Assembly: GCA_964429355.1 (NCBI GenBank)
Contig: CAYSCH010000173.1
Location: 1-18,660, forward strand
DNA length: 18,660 nucleotides
Source: JAAYAY01 sp964429355
GTDB taxonomy: Bacteria > Planctomycetota > Planctomycetia > Pirellulales > Thermoguttaceae
Reading direction: 5' to 3'
Of the stretch, positions 6,736 through 13,917 are shown piece by piece; within the stretch, counting starts at the first letter, position 1; the number at the start of each line of letters is the position of its first letter. Both the position numbers and the translations under genes were made by a program. Under the pieces are notes generated by a model. It ran no database searches and had not been told where the DNA came from. It saw only the letters and a program-made list of their open reading frames with translations.

Positions 6736-7791
6736 TCAATGCTGCAGTCCCTCGCCGTACTCGGCCAGGAATCCCAGATCGCCGAAACGATCCCGGTAAT
6801 CCCTGTCGATCCAGGCAGCGAAGGTGGTTATGTGGCGGATGCCCCGCCTTCGATAAGTCTCCACGTCCGACAGGAAAACCTCCTTGTTCCACGGGAGCTC
6901 CACTGCCGGCCTCTTCCAATGGGAGAAACGTGAGACATCGAGCCAATACTCGAGGACCTGGGCCGTTTCTTTGGGAAACACCTCCAGGTTGGCATCGAGG
7001 GCGTGCAGGCCGTCTGAAAGATTTGGATCCTGCTGCTCGGAATAGGGCAAATCGTAGCGCCGCGTGATGGGGGCGAATTCGAGGAAGATGCCCGCGTCAG
7101 CCTTGACGTTCTTCGGCGGGATCAGCGTGTCGTGGTACGCCAGGTGGGCGACTTGAGCCTTGGGATCCACTTCCCGCAACGCGCGGCAGATTCGATTTTC
7201 AATCACGAGCGCCTGTTCCGATGGCGAGAGCTCCCGGCATTTCGCACAGCGGCACCAGGGCTCACCATCGTCGCCCCAGTAGAAGTATCGGCCCGTCGTC
7301 GGGCGCAGCACCTTGGCGATCGCAACGGCGTTCTCACAGATCGTTTCCAATCCCCGCTGGCTGTGGACGCAGCAGTTGGCGTCCGGCACCCGCACGCCCT
7401 GGTCGTTCATGCGGAACAGCTCTGGGGCTTTGGCAAACAGATCCCGAGGCAGCAGTTCTTTCATGGCGTGAAGTTCGTATTCGATCTCCAGGCCCAATTC
7501 GTGGCACTGTTGGCAGAACCGCCGCCCCGCCTCGGTTCCGATACAATCGATGACCGCCTGGGGCGAGTTCTGGTGATGGAGGCCGATGGTCGTCAAACCG
7601 GCCGTCTTGGCCCGCTGGGGCCAATCGGCCAAAGTCAGGTCTTCCGGCACCAGCACCACCCCACGGGTCGCGAAGCCGGATTCGCCGGCCGCACCGGCCG
7701 CGCCGGCCCTGGCTTCACCGGTTCGCCAAGCCATTGCCAAGACACTACCCAGAGAGCTTGCGAGAAATTGTCGTCGCTGGAGACTGGTCAT
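6736..7791 (-). CDS. Tat-exported DUF4838-like protein
   Basis: This 351-aa protein starts MTSLQRRQFLASSLGSVLAMA, a short twin-arginine-type leader (RRQFL at 6-10, then a hydrophobic core, Ala-rich c-region near 27-33), so export in the folded state is likely. The start at 7791 is chosen because GGTGAG precedes it and it places the RR motif at the N-terminus; an ATG 18 codons upstream gives a less plausible leader. Residues 44-130 resemble an alpha/beta-barrel entry (GVVLVPEDLTLADWP, TTIGLHH). Residues 168-200 hold YFYWGDDGEPWCRCAKCRELS, the W-C-x-C-x2-C cluster typical of DUF4838 proteins, which are common in Planctomycetes and often found near glycoside hydrolases. A carbohydrate-related role is inferred only from that family habit. 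The CxCxxC could bind metal. No partner gene lies next to it. Confidence 0.8.
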   Translation of the reverse strand: MTSLQRRQFLASSLGSVLAMAWRTGEARAGAAGAAGESGFATRGVVLVPEDLTLADWPQRAKTAGLTTIGLHHQNSPQAVIDCIGTEAGRRFCQQCHELGLEIEYELHAMKELLPRDLFAKAPELFRMNDQGVRVPDANCCVHSQRGLETICENAVAIAKVLRPTTGRYFYWGDDGEPWCRCAKCRELSPSEQALVIENRICRALREVDPKAQVAHLAYHDTLIPPKNVKADAGIFLEFAPITRRYDLPYSEQQDPNLSDGLHALDANLEVFPKETAQVLEYWLDVSRFSHWKRPAVELPWNKEVFLSDVETYRRRGIRHITTFAAWIDRDYRDRFGDLGFLAEYGEGLQH

Positions 7792-7957
7792 GATGCTCAC
7801 CGCTATCCTGAGAGAGCCAATAGAGAAGCCAGATCGCGGGGCCACGGGAGGATGAGCCCGTGCCGGCCTCGCGGTTCTGGCAGACCTCGCTTACGGATGC
7901 ACTGACAGAAGCAGCACTATCCTACCGATCTTCGGCAGGAGCCCGCAAGTGCCGCAG

Positions 7958-7993
7958 CCTCAGTCTCCTCAGTCTGCTCCGTCTCGTCAGTCT
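7958..7993. repeat. Four tandem 9-bp repeats
   Basis: On the plus strand the units are CCTCAGTCT (7958-7966), CCTCAGTCT (7967-7975), GCTCCGTCT (7976-7984) and CGTCAGTCT (7985-7993). On the minus strand they read AGACTGAGG with variants. The array lies in the 251-bp space between the start of the Tat protein (7791) and the end of the small CxC protein (8043), a stretch with no other identifiable feature. It is a simple-sequence intergenic repeat; a function is not evident. Confidence 0.7.
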
Positions 7994-8042
7994 GCCAGCG
8001 CTCGCCCTGCCAGGTGTGGCGAACGGTCCGAAGAATCGAGAA

Positions 8043-8288
8043 TCACTCTTGAATCACTCCAGAGGATTTCGAGTTTCGAAGAAGGGCGCGCGACGGGACG
8101 AGAACCAGCGTCTCATCACGGGCAATTGGGGTTGGCCGGAACGATCGCGGGTGGAGTCGCTCGTAGTCTGCCACAACGCGGCGGGAACGACTGCAGGAGC
8201 ACTCGTGCTGGCGACCGGTCCGTTGGCTTGCCAGCCACGTAAGAGTGAGGGCTGCCGCGAAAGCGATGAGTGTGGCGAGAAAGGTCAT
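8043..8288 (-). CDS. Small single-TM protein with CxC motif, in the nqrM position
   Basis: An 81-aa product whose ATG overlaps the apbE stop by 4 nt (ATGA, 8285-8288), which supports real translation. Residues 2-20 (TFLATLIAFAAALTLTWLA) are one membrane segment, followed by QRTGRQHECSCSRSRR. In many Nqr operons a small protein, NqrM (DUF539), follows nqrF/apbE. NqrM has an N-terminal TM, a basic stretch and four cysteines, and is needed for maturation of the Fe centre in NqrD/NqrE. Here the TM, the basic stretch and the first Cys position fit, but only two Cys (C30 and C32) are present and the tail (to residue 81) is Arg-rich and unlike NqrM. It may be a diverged or decayed NqrM, or an unrelated small protein. 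The last codons contain a GAATCACTC direct repeat (8040-8048, 8051-8059). Confidence 0.5.
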   Translation of the reverse strand: MTFLATLIAFAAALTLTWLASQRTGRQHECSCSRSRRVVADYERLHPRSFRPTPIARDETLVLVPSRALLRNSKSSGVIQE

Positions 8289-9331
8289 GGCTCATCCGTG
8301 GGAAAGGTGGGCGTGGGGTATTCCTTGAATCCCCGATCCGTGCGGACGAGGAACAGCGCGGGAATATCCTGGGCCGCGGCCAACTCCAGGCCCTCGTCGG
8401 GACCAAGCACAAACAGGGCTGTCGCCAGGGCGTCGGCTTCCATACACGTGTTGGCGAGGATGCTGACCGAGGCCAGACGATGGTTCACCGGCCGTCCGGT
8501 GCGCGGGTTGATGATATGGCAGAATCGCGTTCCGTCGTGCTCGAAGTAGTTCCGGTAATCGCCGGAGGTGGCCATCGCGCGCTCGCCAAGGGGGATGATC
8601 CGCTGGACGCCCCGGCCCGACGTCGTTGGCAATTCCACGGCGATCTGCCAAAATTCTCCCTTGGCATTCCGCCCCGCAGTTCGGATCTCGCCGCCGACTT
8701 CGATCATGTATCGGCGGATACCGAGTGTCTCCAACCCCTCGGCCACCTGATCGACGGCAAAACCCTTGGCCACTGCCGAAAGGTCAACGCGGCAGGCCGC
8801 CGACGGTTTGCGCACTGCGGGCGGGTCGAGTCGTACTTCAAGTCGGCGGTAACCTACGCTTGCCATGGCTGCCGCAATTTCTCTCTCGTCAGGAACAGCA
8901 CCCACAGGCCTAGCTGTAGGGCCAAAGCTCCACAGGTCGACGAGCGGTCCAACCGTCACATCGAGGGCCCCGCCACTGAGATCTCCCACGCGGATCGCCT
9001 CGGCGATGACTCGGGCCGTTTCCGCCGAGACGGGGAACCACTGGTCCGAATCGGTCGCATTGAACCGCGAGAGCTCGGAGTCTGGATCGTAAGTCGACAT
9101 GAGCCCGTTGACCCGATCGAGGCGGCCCTGGATCTCCGCGGCGACCCGAGCCCGATCGAGTGTTGGCGAAAGCCCCGCAACCTTCACCGAGTAGGTCGTG
9201 CCCATGGTGGCGCCGGCGAAGGCGGCCGTCTCCGAATCGGCGGATTGCCGGGTCGCCGATGCTCGGCCGGCGGCAAGAACCAGTCCGGCGCCGGCGATCA
9301 CGAGCATCAGCAAGAGGGTGGCGGTTCGCAT
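8285..9331 (-). CDS. apbE: FAD:protein FMN transferase ApbE
   Basis: A 348-aa ApbE family protein. It starts with a Sec signal peptide (hydrophobic residues 5-20, probable cleavage near ASA at 24-26) without a lipobox Cys, so it is probably a soluble periplasmic form. Family signatures are MGTTYSVKV (43-51), the region around SGGALDVTVGPLVDLWSFG, LSAVAKGFAVD, MIEVGGEIRTAG, MATSGDYRNYF, HIINPRTGRPV and the metal-binding EADALATALFVLG near the C-terminus. The enzyme uses FAD and Mg2+ to attach FMN covalently to Thr in SGAT motifs. Its substrates are almost certainly NqrB and NqrC, encoded just upstream, both with that motif. It sits 128 nt after nqrF, behind a candidate attenuator. Confidence 0.95.
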   Translation of the reverse strand: MRTATLLLMLVIAGAGLVLAAGRASATRQSADSETAAFAGATMGTTYSVKVAGLSPTLDRARVAAEIQGRLDRVNGLMSTYDPDSELSRFNATDSDQWFPVSAETARVIAEAIRVGDLSGGALDVTVGPLVDLWSFGPTARPVGAVPDEREIAAAMASVGYRRLEVRLDPPAVRKPSAACRVDLSAVAKGFAVDQVAEGLETLGIRRYMIEVGGEIRTAGRNAKGEFWQIAVELPTTSGRGVQRIIPLGERAMATSGDYRNYFEHDGTRFCHIINPRTGRPVNHRLASVSILANTCMEADALATALFVLGPDEGLELAAAQDIPALFLVRTDRGFKEYPTPTFPTDEP

Positions 9332-9370
9332 GGTTGTTGCCTTTCGGATAGTCTCTTTTCAGAGCCGCTA

Positions 9371-9398
9371 ACAAAACCACCGACCGTGCACGGCGGTG
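9371..9398 (-). terminator. Candidate intrinsic terminator/attenuator between nqrF and apbE
   Basis: In minus-strand RNA the sequence CACCG-CCG-UGCA-CGG-U-CGGUG forms an 8-bp GC-rich stem with one bulged U and a 4-nt loop (9398 to 9378). It is followed at once by GUUUUGUU (9377-9370). It lies 60 nt after the nqrF stop and 39 nt before the apbE start. The U-tract is short and interrupted, so partial termination that lowers apbE expression seems more likely than a complete stop. The stem also encloses the palindrome CCGTGCACGG (9384-9393). Confidence 0.45.
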
Positions 9399-9459
9399 CT
9401 CGCAGGAAACTCGTGCGGTTTGCCAGGGCTTCTCAGGTCAGGGAACTTCGCAAGGCCGT

Positions 9460-10689
9460 TCAGGATCCAAAATCGTCGAAGAAGATGTTGTCTTTTTCAA
9501 CACCGAGGCTGTCGAGGAGGCCAACAACCGCCTTGGTCATCTGCGGTGGGCCGCAGAAATAGTACTCGCAGTCCTCAGGGGCCGGGTGGTTCTTCAGATA
9601 CCTTTCGTACAGAACGTTATGGATGAATCCCGTCGGGCCGGTCCAATTGTCTTCGGGTAGCGGATCCGAGAGGGCCAGGTTCCAACGGAAGTTCGAGTGT
9701 TCTGCCTGGAGCCGTTCGAACTCGTCGGCATAGAACACTTCGCGGAGACTGCGGGCGCCATACCAGTACGAAATCCTCCGCCCGGTGTTGCGGTGTTTGA
9801 GCAGTTCGAAGATGTGCGACCGGAGCGGCGCCATGCCGGCCCCGCCGCCGATGTACACCATTTCGGAACCGCTCTCCCGGATGAAGAATTCACCGTAGGG
9901 GCCGAACACGTTGACCTTGTCGCCCGGCTTGAGGTTGAAAATGTAGGATGACATCACGCCCGGCGGCACATCGTCGGTTCCAGGCGGGGGCGTGGCAATC
10001 CGCACGTTGAGCTTGATAAGGCCCTTTTCTTCAGGATAGTTGGCCATGGAGTAGGCCCGGGTGGTCACGGCGTTGGCCTTCGAGGTGTAACGCCAGAGCT
10101 GGAAACGGTCCCAGTCGGCCCGATACTGCTCGGGAATTTCGAACTGGTTGAAGGAAAGTGAATAGGGCGGGCATTCGATCTGGATGTAGCCGCCGGCCTT
10201 GAAAGCGACTTCTTCACCGGGGGGCAATTCGAGCACCAGCTCCTTGATGAACGTGGCCACGTTGCGGTTCGACCGCACGGTGCACTCCCAGCGTTTCACC
10301 TCGAGGATCTCGGACGGGACTTCGATCGCGATATCCTGCTTGACCGGAACCTGGCAGGCCAGACGCATTCCGTCGCGGACTTCCTTGCGGGTCATGAAGT
10401 CGCGCTCGGTGGGCAAGATGTCGCCCCCTCCTTCAATGACCTTGCAGCGGCACTGGCCGCAGGTGCCCTGACCGCCGCATGCCGACGGCAGGAAGATGTT
10501 CTTGCCGGCCAGTGTTCCCAGCAACTTGCCGCCGGGGGCGACCGTCACCGTTTTGTCTTCGTCGCCGTTGATGCGGATCTTCACTTCCCCTTCAGGGACG
10601 AGAAGATACCGAGCCCCGAGAATAACCACGACCAGCACGAGCACGATGATCGTGAACATGGCCACGCCGGCAATAATTTCGGTACCCAT
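9460..10689 (-). CDS. nqrF: Na+-NQR subunit F, NADH-oxidising flavoprotein
   Basis: This 409-aa subunit takes electrons from NADH and feeds them into the Na+ pump. It has one N-terminal membrane helix (residues 8-30). A plant-type [2Fe-2S] domain follows, with Cys71, Cys77, Cys80 and Cys112 (CGGQGTCGQC and the later C). The ferredoxin-reductase FAD domain carries RAYSMAN (211-217), and the NAD-binding domain carries YIGGGAGMAPLRSHI (279-293) and YYFCGPPQM (376-384). The C-terminus is FFDDFGS, as in typical NqrF. AAGGA lies about 5 nt before the ATG, and the gap to nqrE is 9 nt. NqrF, with NqrA, distinguishes NQR from the related RNF complex. Length is normal. Confidence 0.97.
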   Translation of the reverse strand: MGTEIIAGVAMFTIIVLVLVVVILGARYLLVPEGEVKIRINGDEDKTVTVAPGGKLLGTLAGKNIFLPSACGGQGTCGQCRCKVIEGGGDILPTERDFMTRKEVRDGMRLACQVPVKQDIAIEVPSEILEVKRWECTVRSNRNVATFIKELVLELPPGEEVAFKAGGYIQIECPPYSLSFNQFEIPEQYRADWDRFQLWRYTSKANAVTTRAYSMANYPEEKGLIKLNVRIATPPPGTDDVPPGVMSSYIFNLKPGDKVNVFGPYGEFFIRESGSEMVYIGGGAGMAPLRSHIFELLKHRNTGRRISYWYGARSLREVFYADEFERLQAEHSNFRWNLALSDPLPEDNWTGPTGFIHNVLYERYLKNHPAPEDCEYYFCGPPQMTKAVVGLLDSLGVEKDNIFFDDFGS

Positions 10690-10698
10690 GGGATGTCC

Positions 10699-11310
10699 TT
10701 ACAATTCGATTCCCGAAAAGGCCATGAACGCCAACGCGATCAGTCCCACCGTGATGAACGTGATCCCCAGCCCCTCCAGGCCTTTCGGAATGTTGCTGTA
10801 GCGCATCTTCTCCCGCACCGCGGCCAGAACCACGATCGCAAGGGCCCAGCCGAACCCCGAGCCAAAGCCGTAAACCACGCTTTCGGCGAAGTTGTACTGC
10901 CGCTCGACCATGAACAGCGAGCCGGCAAGGATGGCACAGTTGACCGTGATCAGCGGCAGATAGATGCCCAGGCTGTTGTAGAGTGCCGGAAAGTAGCGAT
11001 CCAGGAACATTTCGAGGACCTGCACCATGGCGGCGATCACGCCGATGGAAACGATCAGCACGAGGAAGTTCAGGTCGAGGTCCGGATAGCCGGCCCAGGC
11101 CAGGGCGCCCTCCTTGAGAATGTAGGTGTAGATCAGGTTGTTCATCGGCAGCGTGATCACTTGCACGACCGTTACGGCAATGCCCAGCCCCAAGGCCGTT
11201 TCCACCCGTTTCGACACGGCCACGTAAGTACACATGCCGAGAAAGAAGGAAAGGGCCAGGTTCTCGGTGAAGATCGATCGCAGCAGCAGGCTCAAGTAGT
11301 GCTCAAACAT
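10699..11310 (-). CDS. nqrE: Na+-NQR subunit E
   Basis: A membrane protein of 203 aa with about six hydrophobic helices. It contains the NqrE/RnfA-type motif ENLALSFFLGMCTYVAVSK (Cys27) and the symmetric half-site LITVNCAILAG (Cys125). With the two matching Cys of NqrD these ligate the Fe centre buried at the NqrD-NqrE interface of the membrane. AAAGGAC precedes the ATG by about 7 nt, and the nqrD stop is 1 nt away. The N-terminal MFEHYLSLLLRSIFTENLALS is typical for the subunit, which supports the start. Confidence 0.97.
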   Translation of the reverse strand: MFEHYLSLLLRSIFTENLALSFFLGMCTYVAVSKRVETALGLGIAVTVVQVITLPMNNLIYTYILKEGALAWAGYPDLDLNFLVLIVSIGVIAAMVQVLEMFLDRYFPALYNSLGIYLPLITVNCAILAGSLFMVERQYNFAESVVYGFGSGFGWALAIVVLAAVREKMRYSNIPKGLEGLGITFITVGLIALAFMAFSGIEL

Positions 11311-11311
11311 A

Positions 11312-11935
11312 TTACCGTCCTTTTGCCAACGAGGTTTGACGCCGGTATTCCAATCCCCAGATGAGGAACCCGATCAGGAAGAACGCGCTCGGCGAAAGCA
11401 GGAACAGGCCGTTGGTCATGTACCAGCCCCCATCGGTCACCGTGGGCAGAACGGTGAAGCCCAGCAGAGTGCCCGAGCCGATCAGCTCGCGGGCGGCGCC
11501 CACGATGACGAGGATGAGACTATAACCCAGTCCGTTGCCGAGCCCGTCGAGAAGACTCAGCCAGACACCGTTCTTCATGGCAAAGGCTTCCGCCCGTCCC
11601 ATGACGATGCAGTTAGTGATGATCAGCCCCACGTAGACGGAGAGCTGCTTGCTCAGATCGTAGGCGTAGGCCTTGAGAACCTGGTCGACCACGATCACCA
11701 GCGAGGCGATGATCGTCATCTGTACGATCATGCGGATCGAAGAGGGGACAAATCGCCGCACCGCGCTCAACACGCCGTTCGATCCGGCGGTCACGAAGGT
11801 AACCGCGATCGCCATAGTGATCGCCGTGGAGAGTTTCGTTGTAACGGCCAGGGCCGAACAGATGCCGAGGACCTGAACTCCGATCGGGTTGCGGGCAAGG
11901 ATCGGCTCAAGAAATGTTTCAGATGCCTTCGCCAT
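11312..11935 (-). CDS. nqrD: Na+-NQR subunit D
   Basis: A 207-aa membrane subunit, homologous to RnfE. Conserved features include NPIGVQVLGICSALAVTTKL (Cys26), the second half-site GLIITNCIVMGRAEAFA (Cys109), the cytoplasmic-loop segment DGLGNGLGYSLIL, and GSGTLLG. The two Cys pair with those of NqrE around the membrane Fe site. The start has GGAGG 5 nt upstream and lies inside the end of nqrC (17-nt overlap, 11919-11935), so translation of the two is likely coupled. Confidence 0.97.
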   Translation of the reverse strand: MAKASETFLEPILARNPIGVQVLGICSALAVTTKLSTAITMAIAVTFVTAGSNGVLSAVRRFVPSSIRMIVQMTIIASLVIVVDQVLKAYAYDLSKQLSVYVGLIITNCIVMGRAEAFAMKNGVWLSLLDGLGNGLGYSLILVIVGAARELIGSGTLLGFTVLPTVTDGGWYMTNGLFLLSPSAFFLIGFLIWGLEYRRQTSLAKGR

Positions 11936-12701
11936 GGTCGCCTCCTTTACGCAGATTGGCCAGCAGCGGGCCGTAGCCTTGTTCGCCGAGCCAGAAATGG
12001 AACAGGTTCGTCACACCGCGGCCGGTGAGGGTGGCGCCGGAAAGCCCGTCGACCTGGTGATCGGCATCCGGACTCTGCGAATCGACCGAGCCCTTGACGA
12101 CTTCGATCAGCGGGTTCCCCGCTTCGTCAAGCGCCGTCTTGTCGTCCCACAGCGCCAGCCACTTGGGACTACTCACCTCGGCGCCCAGCCCTGGGGTTTC
12201 CGCGTGGTCGTACATGCAGAACGTCTTGATGGTGGCAAAATCCGGGCCAAGGGCCACGAAGCCGTGCATGGTGGACCAGAGGCCCTTGCCCTCAACCGGC
12301 AGGATCAAGCGTTCCAGGCGATCGTCCTTGCGAATCAGGTAGACCGGTCGAAGCGTCGGCTTCTGGCCGAGCCCGGCAATATCGTCCTTCGCGGCAATCG
12401 GCTGCATCCGATTCTCCGTGTCCTTGTTCTCCAGGTCGTCGGGGGCGAGCCCCTCGACAAACTGGCCGGTCTCCAGATTGACCACCCGGGCTTCGATCTG
12501 TTTGAACAGCTCGTCCGGATCGGCTTGGCTTTCGGCATCGCAAAGACCGGCGGTCTGCAGAATATAGCGCTGCTTGTCGCGAACCTTGTTGGCCTCCTGC
12601 CGCGGCCGCAGACCCACGGCCGCGGCGGCCACAACGATGGAGCAGATCACGCATACCAAGGTGGCGATGCTCAGCACTCGAATTGGTGTTTCCTTAGGCA
12701 T
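11919..12701 (-). CDS. nqrC: Na+-NQR subunit C, covalent FMN carrier
   Basis: A 260-aa protein with one N-terminal membrane helix (residues 8-31) and a periplasmic FMN-binding domain. The flavinylation motif DGLSGATLT places the FMN-accepting Thr at residue 224, at the expected C-terminal position. KTFCMYDHAETPGLGAEV (160-177) is the conserved FMN-pocket loop. GGAGG lies about 10 nt before the ATG. The gene overlaps nqrB by 8 nt (12694-12701) and nqrD by 17 nt. ApbE, encoded downstream, is the expected FMN transferase. Confidence 0.96.
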   Translation of the reverse strand: MPKETPIRVLSIATLVCVICSIVVAAAAVGLRPRQEANKVRDKQRYILQTAGLCDAESQADPDELFKQIEARVVNLETGQFVEGLAPDDLENKDTENRMQPIAAKDDIAGLGQKPTLRPVYLIRKDDRLERLILPVEGKGLWSTMHGFVALGPDFATIKTFCMYDHAETPGLGAEVSSPKWLALWDDKTALDEAGNPLIEVVKGSVDSQSPDADHQVDGLSGATLTGRGVTNLFHFWLGEQGYGPLLANLRKGGDHGEGI

Positions 12702-13917
12702 GGCGAAGGACCCTCCTGCGGATGTTGGCGCGGACGACGAAGTAGTCGAGCAGGGGAGCGCAGACGTTGCCGAGCAGGATCGCGAGCATCGTACCNNNNN
12801 NNNNNGTACCCTCGGGGAAGGCCGGGTTGACCACGCGAACCAGGATCACGATCGCCCCGATCAGCACGCCGTAGAGATACTGCCCCGTGTTGGTCATGGC
12901 GGCCGTCACGGGGTCGGTGGCCATGAACACCAGTCCGAACGCCAGACCGCCCAAAACGAGATGCCAATGGGGCGGGATCTCGAAGGCGGGATTGGTGGGG
13001 CTGCCGACCAGGTACATCAAGGTGGCAACACCCATCGCACCGGCAAGCATGCTGGTCATGATCCGCCAGGAACCGATACCGGCCAGGAGCATGATCGCCG
13101 CGCCGAGCAGACAGGCGATCGTCGATGTTTCGCCAAAGGAACCAGGGATAGTTCCCAGCATGGCGGAAAACCAGGTCGTCGTGGCCGTCACGGCCTCGAG
13201 TCCGCCCGAGGCTGCTGCTGCCAGAGGGGTGGCGCCGGAGAAGCCGTCGACGGCGACCCACACCGAGTCGCCCGAGATCTGTGCGGGATAGGCGAAGAAC
13301 AGGAATGCTCTTGCCGCCAGGGCGGGATTGAGAAAGTTGCGTCCCGTGCCGCCGAAGATCTCCTTGGCGATCACAACGCCGAAGGAAATCCCCACGCCGA
13401 CCTGCCAGAGCGGAATCGTGGCCGGCAAGGTCAGCGGGAAGATCAGTCCGGTCACGAAGAATCCTTCGTTGACATCGTGTTTTCGCACAATGGCGAACAG
13501 GATCTCCCACCCCAGGCCGACCGCCATCGTCACCACGTAGATGGGAACGAAATAGAGGGCGCCGTGGAGCAGGTTGCCCAGGATCGACCCAGGCACAGCG
13601 TGAGGCGCCAGTGCTTCCAGCACCGCGCCGCGCCAGCCGGGCACTTCGGTCACTCCCATCGCGGCCATGGCCTGGTGGGCTTGGTAGCCCGTGTTGAACA
13701 TGCCCATGACCATGCAAGGCACGAGCGCGACCAGAACGACCGACATGGTCCGCTTGAAGTCGATCGAGTCGCGGACGTGGCAACTCCCCTGCGCCACCTC
13801 AGCCGGCGTGTAGAAGAAGCTGTCGATCACCTCGTAGACCGGGTAGAGCCGCCCCAGAGGCTTGCCCTCGCGAAACAGCGGTTCCGTCCGGTCCAGCAGA
13901 TAGCGTAGGGGTCGCAT
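12694..13917 (-). CDS. nqrB: Na+-NQR subunit B (contains a 10-N assembly gap)
   Basis: NqrB is the main membrane subunit of the pump, carrying covalent FMN and riboflavin and the quinone/Na+ pathway. The protein is 407 codons as written. I chose the ATG at 13917 (MRPLRYLLDRTEPLF); longer in-frame versions would run into nqrA, and TGATG overlaps the nqrA stop by 1 nt. The FMN attachment site is Thr230 in VDGFSGATPL. Other family matches are NEGFFVTGLIFPLTLP, GGTGRNFLNPALAARAFLFFAYP and the C-terminal MLAILLGNVCAPLLDYFVV. Residues 371-374 fall in the N gap. Joining the flanks at their shared 5 nt gives the expected PEGTMLAIL, so the real protein is probably 402 aa. V. cholerae NqrB is about 415 aa, so the length is normal. 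Confidence 0.96.
   Translation of the reverse strand: MRPLRYLLDRTEPLFREGKPLGRLYPVYEVIDSFFYTPAEVAQGSCHVRDSIDFKRTMSVVLVALVPCMVMGMFNTGYQAHQAMAAMGVTEVPGWRGAVLEALAPHAVPGSILGNLLHGALYFVPIYVVTMAVGLGWEILFAIVRKHDVNEGFFVTGLIFPLTLPATIPLWQVGVGISFGVVIAKEIFGGTGRNFLNPALAARAFLFFAYPAQISGDSVWVAVDGFSGATPLAAAASGGLEAVTATTTWFSAMLGTIPGSFGETSTIACLLGAAIMLLAGIGSWRIMTSMLAGAMGVATLMYLVGSPTNPAFEIPPHWHLVLGGLAFGLVFMATDPVTAAMTNTGQYLYGVLIGAIVILVRVVNPAFPEGXXXXGTMLAILLGNVCAPLLDYFVVRANIRRRVLRHA
12796..12805. other. Assembly gap (10 N) with duplicated 5-bp flanks
   Basis: Ten N lie between GTACC (12791-12795) and GTACC (12806-12810). The same 5 bp on both sides, plus a gap of fixed round size, is what a scaffolder leaves when two contigs really overlap. 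Removing the N and one copy (15 nt, in frame) restores the NqrB consensus PEG-TML. Confidence 0.9.

Noticed and set aside
9331..9459. Group II intron fragment between apbE and nqrF
   Set aside because: The short GCAGGAAACTCGTGC-like segment recalls intron stems, but there is no domain V, no reverse transcriptase and no convincing boundary. An attenuator hairpin explains the structure better.
8270..9562. Long plus-strand open frame of 430 codons opposite apbE
   Set aside because: It is the antisense shadow of apbE and the nqrF end in GC-rich DNA. It is rich in Arg, Gly and His and shows no domain, while the minus strand gives clear family motifs.
12574..13908. Plus-strand frame of 444 codons across nqrB and nqrC
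   Set aside because: It runs through the N gap and is the antisense shadow of nqrB. It is unusually rich in His, Arg and Gly with no domain.
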